Part shown: positions 1-12,341 of the stretch, piece after piece | Layout: every line of letters starts with the position of its first letter | How positions within the stretch are numbered: the first letter of the stretch is position 1 | NCBI GenBank assembly: GCA_963970005.1 | Contig: CAXAMN010003891.1 | Location: 984,576-1,048,575, forward strand | DNA: 64,000 nt | Direction: 5' to 3' | Origin: Durusdinium trenchii | Lineage: Eukaryota; Sar; Dinophyceae; Suessiales; Symbiodiniaceae | Notes under the pieces: model-generated | The model's database searches: none | What the model was told of the DNA's origin: nothing | What the model saw: only the letters and a program-made list of their open reading frames with translations | Program-made: the position numbers and the translations under genes

Positions 1-95
1 TTGTTGATCCTGGCCTCAGGTTCTATTTGATTGATCGTGGCGATGTTGGTTTTGTTCCTCATCATGCCATCCACCACGCATCCACCTGGCCTCAG

Positions 96-160
96 GTCGT
101 GTGACCACACAGCCCGTGGCGAACCGCTTTGCGGCGGCCGAGGTGGCGCGACGTTTGCAG
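96..160 (+). CDS. Candidate internal exon, unknown protein
   Basis: A short open stretch preceded by CTCAG and followed by CAG|GCGCAG, which fits an AG acceptor and a GC donor. It reads VTTQPVANRFAAAEVARRLQ, an Ala/Arg-rich helix-like piece. No family is recognised. It lies in GC-rich sequence, unlike the AT-richer flanks, and has the same border style as the clearer exons further along this strand. It could be chance coding potential. Confidence 0.3.
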
Positions 161-686
161 GCGCAGCATGGGTGGCGAGACCAGACGAATGGACGAAGGG
201 GGATTGATGTTCATCCATGGGATGTGAAGATAGCCTCAATGAGAAGCACATGTATTGACCATGGAAGCATGCATGGATCGTGCCGCCCATGGATTGACCG
301 GATGGGATGTCAACTTGTCCGGCTAAGCCATGGATTGACCGTTCTTTTGCGTTCCTTATGAAGAGGTTTGTGGTGAGAGATCATAGAATTTGGACTGAAT
401 TTCTCTGTGGAGTTAAAAAAAGTGACAGGATTAATCCTTCTAGATTCCTCAAAAGACATTGCATTAAAACTTTGTGCTAACCAACGCTGATCTCACATAT
501 TAAGTTACTCGACTCACACCCTCCTCCGGCCCAATCACCCTCACCCACTAGCACTGCATGCGCGCACTGCCACAAACCACCCTCTCCATGCACTCATTTC
601 ATCCAACCACCCCTCTACACCCAGGCGTCACACCTGCCCCGAGCCCTGAGCCCTGCTTGCGTTCGCGTGCGCATCGCGCGTGCCAG

Positions 687-806
687 GACGAGATCGCATC
701 GCTGAAGCCGATGGTGGTGGAACCCAACACGCCCCTGGCCGATGAGCTCACGCTCCGCGAGACCTTGCTGCGGCAGTTCTCCCTGGTCTGGGCCGAAGAC
801 GGCCAG
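687..806 (+). CDS. Candidate internal exon (40 codons), unknown protein
   Basis: A 120-base, phase-0 stretch bounded by TGCCAG and CCAG|GCGGGG (AG acceptor, GC donor). The 40-residue translation has a natural composition, with VVEPNTPLADELTL followed by RETLLRQFSLVWAEDG, and no stop. An exact multiple of three between good borders favours a real cassette-like exon. No domain is recognised. Antisense frames over the same bases are open but Arg/Pro-rich and look like shadows. Confidence 0.4.
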
Positions 807-3800
807 GCGGGGCCGGCGCAGGGAGCGAGTGCATGAAGTGGCGAAGTGAAGGGTGTGGAAAGCATGTGGGATGCGGCAGCACCACAGAAAGCGTGGTTGA
901 TGGAAACTCCTCTTCATGTGGTGGCAGCATGTGGGTTTCTGCTTCCTATAGGGTATCTAAAGGTGTTCATGTGGGATGTGGTTGATTAATGTTTATGGAC
1001 ACCTATGATAGCAGATATAGACACCCCCCCCACGGCCGAATCTTGGTCGTGGCGTTTGACCTACCTGGAGACTGACGAGTCGCCGCGTCGCGGTTATATA
1101 GACACCCTTGACTAAACACCCAAATCACCAACCCTTGACTCTAATGGTCATTGTTTTACGCTTCCAATCACCAGCCTCTTTCTGTTGGTGAAAGGGTCTT
1201 TCTTCTTCAGCCCTTCTGAGTTTTATAGCGAGGAACCTGCTCAAGTTCGTACCGGTCCCTATGGTAATGAAAGAGTTGGATCCAATCCGTGGACCCCCAG
1301 GATTTTGTTTTGAAAGAAAAAGTGCCGGGGAAATGGACAGAAGCACCTAGAAGATCATAGAAGCCCCTAAGCTTCATCCAAATAGCTGGACTCATTCTGA
1401 GCCGATGCCACCTTGCCTGCAGTGGGGGGGTGCTTGTGTGCTTGTGCTACTGAAGCTTGGGACCAGCCTTGGGGCCACACCCGTGTGCTATCCGGTTCAG
1501 CGAAGCACCTTCCGCTGCCAGGATCATGAGGCCGGGTCGAAGTGGAGGGAATGGAGAAGTGGTGAGGGGATTTGGTGGGGGGAGCCTCCAGATGATGATC
1601 AGGAGTTCCTGGGTCATTGGATTGCAATCTGGAAACATGTTTACCATTGGGTTTGCAATCGGGAGTCTGTTAAGCAATTCGTCAGATTCTTGAGGAGGTT
1701 TGAAGGTTGAGGTCAAAGTGGTTGCCACTTTGCTGCAAGTCTAAGTGACTTGCGCAGTTCACTAGGAACCAAGATGTGTTTCTTGCTTCCTTGAGATGTG
1801 GAGATTGCCAGACTACCTGGGATCTTGAGCGCAGGTGGTGCGGTCTGACAAAGCCTTGTCACAAGATAGAGAATAGAGTTCACGAGAAGTTCAAGACACC
1901 CATTCGAACTAGAAGTCCGGTCCTACTTAGCCCTTTGTCTCCCAAACCAGGATGTTTGATGCCACTCTCATGTTTGATGCCAGCGACCCAGACCCGGTTA
2001 TTCCAATTCAACAAACCAAACATGCTTCATTGTTTTTTTCCAAACAGCAACCTGTCACCTACCTAACCTATACATAGCCCTGGCAACCTGTCCCAAACAA
2101 AACATGCTTCATTGGTCAAAGACTTCAATGAAGTCCGACCCTCCAAAACCCTTTCGCCTCTTCCCCTCTTCGTGTCCTCTCCGACGTGGAGTCGCCAGGC
2201 AACTGACGAGGCGTGGCGTGGCCTTGCGCCGCGACTAGGGATGGGATGTGGGTCGGCCTGAGGAAGAAAAAACGGTTGATTCCGATATAAAAGATACATC
2301 TTCCTATACCCTAGGGCTCCAAGTACCTTCTTAGAAGGTGTTTGGGGAGGGTTTAGAGGAGCCCTAGGGATATATTAAAAATATCATCCGGTTGGCGTCT
2401 TTTATTATTGGGGCGTATAGGAATCAACATTATACGCCCCAACTTCTGACCTGCCCTGGAAAAGTGCCTCACCTGCAGTTCGCCCCATGGCAAGCACCAC
2501 TGAACAACACGTGGCTGGCTTGGATTGCCTTGGCACATGGATGCCCATGGGTGTCAAGCGCACAAAGAGCTCAACCGAACTATCCTGAGTAGAAGACACC
2601 GCCATTGGTCAAACTTTGCCGGCCAAGCTCCTCACACTGTCAATTGTCATGTTGTACAAACGTGACCAGTGAATATTGTATGCAAACAAGTTATAGACCT
2701 GTGCATGTAGAGCTGGGTGGTTGTTTCAGGTATGGCCTTGACTTGGAATGATTGAGCCCACTGACCCTTTATCTTTCCAAGCGGGCAGAGACCACCAACC
2801 AGAGACCCGACTGTCGGTGTCAAGATGATCTTTCAGTCGCGAAGGCGCAGCGATGTCTCGATGTCCAGCCCTTTGCAGGTGACCCTGGTACAAGGGGCTT
2901 GCAAGCAGTCGTGGCCTAAGAGTTGCGAAGGCAATGAAGGCAACTCGCCCTCCACCCTTTGATTCATCCGCTGGCGCTGGCTTGAGTCTAGGACAATGTG
3001 AATTCACCTGCAACCTTTGTTAGCTTAGTGCCATCTTACTGCCGGCTTCCCAATTGGCTCATTTCTTCCCAAAGGCGTAAGGCCACCGCGCGCATCCCCA
3101 TCACCTGCGTCGCGCCGCGCACCACGAGCACGCATCACGCAGGGTGGCCAGTGGCCTGCGCACCGCTTCCGAGACGCTCGCGCGCCCCTGGGCGCGAGGA
3201 AGGGAAGGAAGTGGGTTCTCCATGCCCTTCCGGGGCCCAAGGACCCAAAGGGGTATATAACCCCCTTCAGCAGTTCAGATGAACTGGTTCAACCTAAGGG
3301 GATGGGACCGGACGGACCGGACCTCCATGGGCTTTGTTGGTTTGGATGAACTTGGTGGAGACACATCACCAACCAGACAAAAAGATGGACAACGACGGAC
3401 AACGAGGGCTCCATTGCGTGGTGGTTTTCTGCCCCAAATTCCTACATGGTCCATTTTCATGTTGCAGAACTGCTTTGTAAACACATTATGGCACTGAACG
3501 GGGCGGCCATAATTGCTAACCCTGGCCGTTTCGGCGGGTAGGCAGAAATTCTGGCGATCTCAAAAAACCTAGGGATCGCAGAGTCTCCGAGGGAGACCTC
3601 AATGCCCCCCTTCCTTTGTACTTGCCCCATGGCACTCCATGGGACTGCCATATTTGCTGGGAAGGTTTGGGCGGGCGCCCACGCCACACCACTCCAAACA
3701 CCGGCACTGTGCACCCACCTGTCCGAGAGGGGGGTTTGGGTGGTTTTGGCCTACAGTATATTCTATCCAGATGCTCCTGGACCAGAGGCTATTAGGCTAT

Positions 3801-4615
3801 GGAGGGATTGGTCCCTCATATGACGGGTCTGGGATCTCAAATCCCTAGGTTTTTGAGGCACCAACAGGCTGTTTGGAGCGTATATTTCTAGTCCGTGACA
3901 GGTCGTTTCTGTCGGGTGTCTCCCCGGGCATTGGACGTTCCAGCCAAGGCCTTGAGCACACGAATCACAGCGCTTCGTCGGCTCTGAAGCAGGCGAAGCC
4001 GAAGCCGAGACGGCGAGGTTTCTCTCGGTCGCGATCCAGGGGGTCAAGGACGTCTTTGGGGGTTCTCAAGACCAAACTTAGTTGAACCAGCGGCCAGATT
4101 TGTTTGTTTGCCATTGGATTTCGCAAGAGAAAAGCTTGCTGAACCTTTCAACCAGGTTTCGGTTGATTGCTGATGGCCATAGTGACGCTCAGTTGAACGG
4201 AATCACATGGAAGTGGATGGCATGTTCCTATCGGGAAACCATGGGGAAAACTTGCGCAAAGACCTCCACTTCCATGTCCATGCTTCGTCAGTCGGAGCAA
4301 ATCAAAGACTGCTCCGCTCTATATATTGTTTGCATGGGACTCATTCATTGGAAAAGCCTATGAGTGTCCGTGCCAGTTGGTTTCAGAATGTACCAGACCG
4401 CAGTCCATGATGCTGCATTTTGGCACCACAAGTGGAATGAAATGGGTCTTTGGTGGCCCTCTAATGTATCTTCAGTGTGTTTCCAAGCCTAGCTTGAGGC
4501 TTTTAGACCTTTGGTAAGGCTATATTGAGGCTGAAAGGCACTCTGACATGAACAGCCAACCTGAACGAAGGAACTGACTGACCTCCACACACCCGGCTCG
4601 GTCGGAGCTCTCCAG
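807..4615. other. No gene recognised
   Basis: About 3.8 kb with only short, mutually overlapping open frames on both strands. It holds one inverted-repeat element (2305-2373), a short direct repeat of AAACATGCTTCATTG near 2020 and 2105, and a GC-rich patch at 3090-3200 whose frames are ambiguous (one plus-strand reading is VASGLRTASETLARPWARG after an AG). Most likely intron or intergenic DNA. Confidence 0.5.
2305..2373. repeat. Short inverted-repeat element, CCCTAGGG family
   Basis: The arms TATACCCTAGGGCTCC and GGAGCCCTAGGGATAT face each other across about 40 bases that include TACCTTCTTAGAAGGT, a shorter palindrome. The same end motif recurs at several other sites in this window. The layout is that of a non-autonomous miniature element (MITE-like). 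No coding capacity. Confidence 0.7.
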
Positions 4616-4691
4616 GTGGGTGCCAAGCTCTCCACGCTACAGAGAGCCATCCAAGCGAAGGCCGCGGACGACGCTGAGCGCGGCGCGAGAG
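4616..4691 (+). CDS. Candidate internal exon, unknown protein
   Basis: Preceded by CTCTCCAG and followed by a GC dinucleotide after GAGAG. It translates as VGAKLSTLQRAIQAKAADDA then ERGAR, an amphipathic, probably helical segment. It is GC-rich against its surroundings. No family is recognised. Confidence 0.35.
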
Positions 4692-5480
4692 GCCAAGTCT
4701 CACCCAGACACGGAGTGTTTGAGGTGGTGGTTTGAGGGGTCAAGTGATCGGCAAAGATGACAGACATGGAGGCTTTGGGTGAGACTTAGGAGACTTCGTG
4801 ATATTTGTCAGGTTTGGGGTTCGTGACCTCTATAGCCTTATATAATCTTATATAGCCTTCAAAGACTGGAAGAAGGGTTGACTGGTTGAGGTGGCTTTGA
4901 AGTTCTTGAATGATTGCATGAGAGCTTAGCTGGTTCAGTTTGTGTTTGCGTGCAGGTGGATACTGTCCCAGTTTGGTTAGGTTTCATCACCTTTTGGGCA
5001 GATCCAACTGGGTGAGGGTAGGAACAGACACTCCTGCCATGTAACCGAGGGGATGATGGAAAATTCTTCAGTGGATCAGGTGAAACTTTCAATCGTGGTT
5101 ATGTTGGAAGCCACTATCATGTTCTTGAGTGTTTAGCCCAGGCTGCTCGAAGGCATTTGGCATCATTATGGCCAGTCCAACAGCAGTGATTGATGGGGTC
5201 AACCAGGGGGATGAGATGCTACATCCAGTAGCGCTGCCCCATGCTGCAGCAATTCACCAATCAACGCTGAAGACCCCCCAGGTAGGTCACCAGCCCAGCC
5301 ATATCCCAGGTCACGGGCTCCTTTGAAAGGTCTTTGCACCCTCAGGGCACCTACAGTATAGGGTCCAATAGACCCACCAAACACTTGATTCACCAATCCC
5401 ACTCCGCTTCATCTGCTGGCTCAGTGCTCCCCGCCCTTCCAAGCTCCTCCTCCACCGGGCTCCGCTCCGCACGGCTCCAG

Positions 5481-5544
5481 GGCGGCGTGATCCACGAGGC
5501 CGTGTCGCCGGCCACCACCGCGCGCTCGGAGCACTCGGACGGAG
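5481..5544 (+). CDS. Candidate internal exon, unknown protein
   Basis: Bounded by GGCTCCAG and GGAG|GCGG. One frame reads GGVIHEAVSPATTARSEHSD. Two other frames and the reverse strand are also open because the stretch is very GC-rich, so the frame choice is uncertain. No domain is recognised. Confidence 0.25.
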
Positions 5545-5682
5545 GCGGTCGGAGCGGGGGACCGGACGGGGCGGACGGATCGAAGGGGTATGGATCTCGT
5601 GGTCTTCCAAAGAGTGAGTAGGCGTGGCACGGTTTGTTGTTCCCAAGACGTTTGTTGGGGATCTATATATACCTAGATCTTC

Positions 5683-5766
5683 AGTCCGGCACTTTTACAG
5701 GGTCCGGCGCCGGACTTCCAACTCCGGCGTTTTTCTGGATTTGGTCCGGCGCTTTTTCCAAGTCAC
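5683..5766. repeat. Cluster of TCCGGC motifs
   Basis: Five or so copies of TCCGGC (or CTCCGGC), several followed by a T-run (for example CTCCGGCGTTTTTCTGG), in about 80 bases. A second cluster of the same type lies at 6715-6790, and a 21-base tandem repeat sharing ACTCCGGCG lies between them. Function unknown. Confidence 0.6.
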
Positions 5767-6190
5767 TTTATGTGGATTCTCAAGGCTTTGCATTCTTTGT
5801 GGTCTGCATTTCTTTGAAGGTAAACCCACTACTGATGCAATGATTGTGTTTGCAAAGTTTGCTCGTTTGCCTGTTCCGCTGATTTCTCATTCCATCGGTT
5901 TCAGCATGGTTCACACTGGATCAATCAGATCCGTTTAGGTGATCTTCTAAATGAAATCGGATGAAGCCGGTACAGTGCGATGCACATGTTGAAAGACCCA
6001 AGTGGGCGTACCTAAGCTGAAAGAGCATAGGCAAAAATGTACTCCCATTGTTTCAGGATGTCGGGGCGCTGGGATATAGTTCTAGCTGCGCAGGTTTGCA
6101 GAGCCTGCCGGACAAGTTTTTTGGGCTGTGGAACATGTGTTGTTCAGAATCTCAATGTTTTGCAGAGAGTTGTCAAAAAAATGGCACGTC

Positions 6191-6264
6191 GTAACTCCGG
6201 CGTAATTTCCCGTAATTCCGGCGTAATTTCCCGTAACTCCGGCGTAATTTCCCGTAACTCCGAC
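6191..6264. repeat. 21-base tandem repeat, 3.5 copies
   Basis: Unit GTAACTCCGGCGTAATTTCC plus C, near-perfect over three full copies and one partial. A plus-strand frame through it encodes a seven-residue repeat (NSGVISR), but the flanking frame is not convincing as a gene. Confidence 0.85.
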
Positions 6265-6714
6265 GGTTTTTTTTTGGACTGAGTCTTCTGCAGGCTTTGG
6301 CTTTGACTTTGAAAAGTTTTTTCAAAGAAGAGTTTTGACAGGAGCCCTGAGTTCTGCTACTTTATTGGGGGGGCCGTCCTGAGGCAAGCTTTAAAGAAAC
6401 ATTAAGAAGCATAAGAATCATGGAGAGCAACCCACTTTGTAAAAAAAAACACTTTAGAGACACGGTTGCAGAGAAAGATGAGTTCATTGCCACATGCTCC
6501 TTGGTTTCTTCTTGCAAATATTTGCTTGGGCACAAGTTGCTTATATTTTGTGATGGTTCTGCTCTTAGGCCATTCGGAAGATGGGCGAGGGCAATGGGAA
6601 CGGGAAGGTTCGAGTGTGCTCCAAAGGAACTACTCGCGGCGCAAAGGCAATTTCCGTGTGTATGATCCAACCTTTTATCATCTCTGTTTTTCAGAATCTT
6701 GGATCCGGATGTTT

Positions 6715-6790
6715 TTTCAGGTCTCCGGCGTTTTTTTCGGAATCCGGCGGAAAATTTTGCCGGATTGAGGTCCGGCACTTTTTTTCCGCC
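6715..6790. repeat. Second TCCGGC / T-run cluster
   Basis: Contains TCTCCGGCGTTTTTTTCGG, AATCCGGCGG, GCCGGATTG and GTCCGGCACTTTTTTT, matching the cluster at 5683-5766. Probably the same dispersed low-complexity repeat. Confidence 0.55.
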
Positions 6791-8156
6791 CAAAGGAGGA
6801 TCCAGGTATATATTATATTTCATTTCCTCTCTTATTTGTATCTACTGTAATTATTTGGGGGGGGTTAGTATATATGTTGATACAATGGAACGTTTGTAAC
6901 AGGAACTGTTCAGCGAAAAGAAATTTTCATGAAACTTGAAGAGATGGAACAGCAGTATCAGCACATCCTTGAGCAAACCACTGCCAACCTTCAATTAGTT
7001 CAAGAGATTAGCTTTTCCTTTTGGGTGTAGGCTGTGCATGGCCTGATCGCTGCGCGTGGAGGCCTACATCCTAAGCTTTTGGCACCTCATCATCTATCCG
7101 TGTTTCTTCACCCTAAGTTTACTCGTCAGCCTACAACTGCACCAGCAGGCCATGCACTGCGGGGCCCCTCGGGCAGGGGCAATGCCGGGCGGCGCTTGTC
7201 GGAGGAGAAGGCGGGACTGGCGGCGCGTACTGGTGCGCCACCTGTGGCCAGCTTCTACCGAGTTTTTGTTACTGTTGTTTAACAAAGATGTATGTTCGCA
7301 CGGAGCCCTTGTTGTTGTTTTGACATAGATGTGATGTTAATTAATGTGTTTGTTGTTGTTATGTTCAAAGTCGCACGGACCCGGCAAGACCATGTTCGCA
7401 GTGGATGGGTCCGTGGGGGCATTTCGTGAAAGGTCATCGACCCACCAAAACTGTCTCAAACGGGGGTTCCCTTTGTATCCCTGTGCTGGATGCCGGGAAC
7501 CTGAGTCTCGTTTTTTTTTGGCCCCAGAGTTGAAGAAATTGCTTCAGAGTGTGTAAGAAGTTGGAGCCTTGCAGAAGGAAGATGGTTGATGGTTCATGAT
7601 GGCTCTAGATGCTCTAGGAGATGCAGCTTTCAAGAAATACCATAAAATACCAACTGGTGCTTGAGAGGGATTAATGCTGAGCTGGTGGATGCTTTTTTAC
7701 TTTGGAACTTGAAACCATGGGGCTCCCGCTCCGGGAGATCCCGCTCATCATTTGAAGCACCTTTGCAGGTAGCTGCCTTAAAGCTTTTGCGCCTGACCTG
7801 AGGGAGCTTTGCACGCGTGTCCTGACTGTTTGCCATGCTATAGCTTGTCCTGAAGAGTTCCAAGAAGGTCGTCGGACGATCTGAAACATCCACCTTGATA
7901 GATGCAAGGAGAGGATTCACAGGGCATGCCATGGCCTTTGCTGCCTCCCGGCAGCTCTTCATTAAGAGCACTATGCTTCACCGCTCCGGGTGGACGAAAA
8001 CCACTGCTCAGTGGCCCAGTGGACGAAAGTGACGAGTTCAAGCTTACTGGAGGGCTTCGACAGATCACCACCTCAAACAAGCCTGTTTCTGGCGGTTTCT
8101 GGGTGAACCCCCATAGCTGGCAAGATGTGTATGTGTTTTACTTATATCCCAGTTTA

Positions 8157-8266
8157 TATCCCTATGGATCCACATACCTTCTCAGGTACGGTGATTGGAG
8201 GCTATTTATGTAGGCGCCAGCAGGACCCAAGTACCTTCTGAGAAGGTATGTGGATCCATAGGGATA
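8157..8266. repeat. Inverted repeat with perfect 29-base arms
   Basis: The left arm (8157-8185) and right arm (8238-8266) are exact reverse complements, starting TATCCCTATGGATCCACATA and ending with its complement. The arms contain ACCTTCTCAG, the internal motif of the CCCTAGGG element family, so this is probably a diverged member. It would form a strong hairpin with a loop of about 52 bases. Confidence 0.85.
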
Positions 8267-8810
8267 GAAATGCATTTTTTTTCCCCCAGCTACCTGGAGA
8301 TCCAAGAAAATCGGTCAAAGATTGTTGATCAATCTGATCACTTGGGGCAGCACCTCCACTTACTATATGGCTGTGAGTCAAAACTTGGAGCCAGCCGTTC
8401 ATTTTCGGTTAAATCGGTGTCACGCCCCGGTGCCATGACTCACAGCCATTGGCCTTTGTTCACCACGTTGATCCACCCTCATGGCCTCCAAAGCACTCTT
8501 GGTTCGATGGATGAAATCAGGGACCTCCAAGACCACCGTACATGACCCCTGCGGTTCCGGAGGGTACTCAGGATGTTTTGCAACCCTAGCTTGGGACCCC
8601 ATTCCCCATTCCTGAGCAAAGAGTGAAGAGATTGCTGAAGGGTCTGAAGAGGGTAGTGCTGGGCTGGAGAGGCCGGCGAAGCAACCTCAAAGCCAACCCA
8701 AGCAATGCTGTCTTCGTTGCGGCCCATGCTGTCTTCGTTGGGCCTGGATGCATCACCCCCCCAAGACATGGATCGTTAAGACGCTTCAACTTCACATGCG
8801 GGGGTTGATA

Positions 8811-8903
8811 TACCCTAGGGATCCAGTCGTACCGAACAACCCTACATAACCGTGTCGAACACATACACCGTACCTGAGAAGGTACGACTGGATCCCTAGG
8901 GAT
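8811..8903. repeat. Inverted repeat, CCCTAGGG family
   Basis: The arms TACCCTAGGGATCCAGTCGT and ACGACTGGATCCCTAGGGAT are near-perfect complements around a 50-base centre that includes GTACCTGAGAAGGTAC. The ends and internal motif match the elements at 2305 and 56681. Confidence 0.85.
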
Positions 8904-10443
8904 ATAATCAAGAGTCTACACTAATAGCACATGTTGTCAGGGTGAAGCGTGTTGACGTTGCTTTGGATAGCCCACATGTTGGGGCTAAGATGGGCTAAGA
9001 ACGGTCCAACAGCGTCAAGCTGAGCCTCTCGTCACTTCCGCCGCTCGGCAGCCGTCGTGAGTGACCCCTATGTGTTGGTGCCACGAGTTCGTGGCACAGA
9101 AGCCAATCATTCTCTGGCTGGACGTTTTTTCGTCAGCCTCCGGGCTGTCAAACCGCAGTGTCGTTTCAAAGTCTTTTGGTTCCGTCAACTGGCCCGAGAC
9201 AAGCACTCGATCGACCCCAGAAGCACTTCCATGCTGATTGACGTTAAAAGTCTCAGGATGCCTCACCTAAGTCTCACCTAAGTCTCCAGCAACGTGGAAG
9301 TTCCAAATCGCCATGTTCCATTTCTTTTCATTAAAAGCCACTGGCTCCACCCTATACTCATATGACTGCATGAAAGTGTAGTTGTAGATGAAAACCCTAA
9401 CACCCTTCTAGAGCTGGCTTTGGCAGTCCAGGCCCGGAGGCCACATGTCCACATGTCAAGCCGTGCGGCGCCGCACCGAGCTGTTAATCCTTTGGAGTCT
9501 CCCAAAAGGGACGTGGCGGTGTGGTGCGGCGGTGATGTATACATCACGACGTCGGGTGGGAGTGACGATGGACACGGAGGGCCTAGGGCCTAGGGGCAAC
9601 AAGTAGCCCAAGTGTAGTGGTATGCATGAGGTGGTTAAATGCTATACCCATGTTTGACGGGGTGTCATGAATCCAAAGTCTCTACACTCTGGTGTGCCCC
9701 ACTGACAACAAGCTCCCATACCTTCGCCCTCCGCACGAGGACCACTCCCTGCATTACAGACCTCGACGTTTCTCGGGTTTTTCTTTGGGGAGCTTTGACG
9801 GGTGGTCTCTAAAACTTCTGGCAGAGAGATGAGTTTTGTCTCCAAAATCGATGCCCCCAGGAAGCTTTTGTGTGTTTTGTTTTGTTTCTCTCTCTCTCTC
9901 TCTTTGTGTGCGTGTGCTTTTGTATGTTTGTTGTTCCAGTGCAAAAAAAAATACAGCTACCATCAAAGTGGACCAGAGGCTTTTGCAGCCTACAATAGAA
10001 TCTTATTGTCAGACCAGACATTCTGTGCTTTCTCAGCCTCACATACCAACGACATACCATGGGATGTACAAACAAGGCCAGCCAAGCACTTCGAACACAT
10101 CACGGAACGCATCACATTCGAAGTGAAGAATAGCCTTTGGGACGGACGATGTTCCTTACAAAGCAGGCCTAGAGTTTTATCATGGTTAAATCCATGTTTG
10201 ATCTATGCGTTTATGTTTTCGTTCCCTCACCCTCCATGTCATAAAGACAATATAGATCAAACACGATTAAAACATGATGAAATTCCACCCTGCTTTCTAA
10301 GGAACATCATCTGTCTCAGAGGCCTTACTAGGCATTGAACGTGGCATTTCTTCACACCGGCCGCTGGCCTTGGCACCGGTGTGACGGTGATGACGTGTTT
10401 GGGCACCGGGTCGGGGGGGCAAACCGGGTCGTTGGCACCGCAG

Positions 10444-10518
10444 GTGGCGCAAATCAGCGAATGGACCTCCCTGTGGCCCATCGCCGACCGTGACCCGATG
10501 AGAGACCGGAGGGCACCG
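10444..10518 (+). CDS. Candidate internal exon (25 codons), unknown protein
   Basis: An exact 75-base, phase-0 stretch between CACCGCAG and ACCG|GTGTGG (AG acceptor, GT donor). It reads VAQISEWTSLWPIADRDPMR followed by DRRAP, with a Trp/Asp-rich natural composition. The reverse strand is also open, with a CxxC, but its composition is poorer. No domain is recognised. It lies upstream of the WD40 exons and may belong to the same gene. Confidence 0.4.
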
Positions 10519-11408
10519 GTGTGGTGAACGGCGGGATCCGGACCGAGGTGTGGGCAGCGCATCATGAAGCTTCCCTATGGAAGGTGCAGAAACACATGGT
10601 GTTTGTTTCAGCTGGCAAAGCCTCGTGGTATTTCATATGATGTTTGTTTGGTACCATTTGATTTGGAGAGAAGCGTGATGATTCGAAGGTTCATTCAGCT
10701 GATTCGAGGGACACTCTGGGGTTATTGGACATCAATTGCCTATATTTGCCTACTACCTTTGTCATCCTTTGCAAATCTATATACTGTAAAGGTAATCGAT
10801 GTTTCATTGACCTTTGGCTTCCAAGTGGGCTGGTGAAGGGCTTCAAAACCCACTTGAGATGACTACCATGAGTTTTAGGAGTAGTGGATAGTAGTGGTGC
10901 ATATGATTTGCAGTGAGGGTAGAAGAGTCTCTCCTAAGATGTTCATGATTGTTCTTGGTCTAGGTAGTAGTTGCGCCCTTTGGAGTCCATCCGACCTGCA
11001 CCTCCCCCTCCGACCTGTCGCTTGCCTATCTAGCCTTCTGAGTCGTCGAGCTTCATGATGGCCTGTTGGCCATGAGCTTTCGACAAAGCGCGGGTGCCAA
11101 GAGCGAGCGTACTGAAGTCCTTGCAGAGCACCCGAAGAGGTGACCTACCCTGGACCCTTCACTGACTCCCTTGCAACATCTTACAATGCAACATCCGCCC
11201 TCTCATAAGAACAGTTGGAAAATAAATGAAACTAATCATATCACATACCAGAATACTTTGCGAGGTGTATTTATAGTGTTTGTATAGCTCACCATTAGCT
11301 AACACCGAAACTTCGGCCGGCGGTCTCTCCCCCGGTCTCTCTCTTTGCGGCGTTCTCCCGCTCAATGACACCTTCGGCCCTCGGGCGTCCCTTCGGCCCT
11401 CGGTCGAG

Positions 11409-11494
11409 GCCATGAAGTGAAGCTCTTCGATCCCAGCAACGCCACGGTGCCCTGGGTGCTCTACGGCACCTCGGCGAGCGAAGCCTCTGGGGTG
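11409..11494 (+). CDS. Candidate internal exon, unknown protein
   Basis: Begins after CGGTCGAG and ends at GGGGTG|GTCTGA, a GT donor just before an in-frame stop. The translation includes GHEVKLFDPSNATVPWVLYG and then TSASEASGV, which reads as genuine protein; VKLFDPSN is compatible with a beta-propeller strand. It lies 530 bases before the first WD40 exon on the same strand, so it may be an earlier exon of that gene. Confidence 0.4.
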
Positions 11495-11751
11495 GTCTGA
11501 CCATGGGTTCGTGGCCTGCTTCACCGGGGAGGCGGCTTAAGCCTGACCCTGGACATGTGGCGAAAAGGACCATGTGAACAAAGGGTCCAAGATGGGCCAG
11601 GAATGAAGTTCCCAGCGGACACAAGGACTGAAGATGAATCTCCTTCGCCACGATAGTCTATTTGACATCTGCTCCTCCTTCCCCTGTCGACAACCAAACA
11701 AGAGTTTGAAAGCTGAAGTGGTTGTAAACCATGATTGACTCTTCTAATTAT

Positions 11752-11846
11752 ACCAGGACCCTCCTGTCGGGGTGCCCTGTCTGGAAGCCTATACAGTAGG
11801 TAGTGTGGGTTGTCCATTGGACACCCCAACAGGAGGGTCCAGGTAC
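11752..11846. repeat. Inverted repeat with CCAGGACCCTCCTG arms
   Basis: ACCAGGACCCTCCTGT...GGGGTG on the left pairs with CACCCC...ACAGGAGGGTCCAGGT on the right, around about 45 bases. The arms share GGACCCTCCTG with fragments near 15280 and 25800, linking it to the CCCTAGGG/AAGTACCTTCT repeat group, although the octamer itself is missing here. Confidence 0.75.
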
Positions 11847-12021
11847 CAGCAGTCACAAAGGTGTGCTAAATGGAGGTTAGGGTGCCCATTATCCACTGAC
11901 TTAGGGACCAAACACCACCCCTTTATGACTCCTGGTATATAGTGCCTTTGTATATATGTTTCTTCTCTTCCTTGGCAAGTCATCCCGGCGTCGACCCAGA
12001 TCACCTCTGCCAGATTCCCAG

Positions 12022-12071
12022 GTCACACGGCCGTGGTCACCGCTTTTGCCGAGTGCGGCGATGGGCGCTTG
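12022..12071 (+). CDS. WD40-repeat exon (first part of a repeat)
   Basis: After ATTCCCAG the frame reads (G)HTAVVTAFAECGDGRL, the GH start and central strand of a WD40 repeat. It is followed by GC (TTG|GCGCGG). Spliced to 12342-12413 it gives the junction GDGRLATGGADGVLRVW, the expected GH...WD-type repeat end (here VWE). WD40 repeats build beta-propeller scaffolds for protein interaction; the rest of the protein is not identified, so its partner and pathway are unknown. The 50-base length and phase fit the next exon exactly. Confidence 0.6.
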
Positions 12072-12341
12072 GCGCGGAGACCCGACACCCCGCGTTGGTG
12101 AAGGCTGGCCATCCTAGGAGGCCAAGGGGGGCTTCCAGACGTCATGACAGCATAGATATGCATAGATCATAGATCGATCATAGACTCATGACCCTCTAAA
12201 AACAGCTACTGTACCTACCTCCTACCCCTTGTTCCGAGGTACCCGACTCTAGAGATTTCCAAGGTCTGTTTGAACCACTCAAGCCCGGTGGCCCACACCT
12301 TGCCCGTCGCGCCTCACGCCGGCGGTCGCCGCTTTCCCAAG

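Larger units (their letters stand above)
6800..10443. other. No certain gene; two inverted-repeat elements
   Basis: A 3.6 kb stretch with small open frames only. Two things are weakly suggestive. At 6929-7030 one frame gives KLEEMEQQYQHILEQTTANL followed by QLVQEI, ending at an in-frame TAG. At 9011-9056, CAACAG|CGTCAAGC and GTC|GTGAGT would bound a 46-base exon. Also present are a CT-rich microsatellite (9889-9905) and the two long inverted repeats listed separately. Confidence 0.4.
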
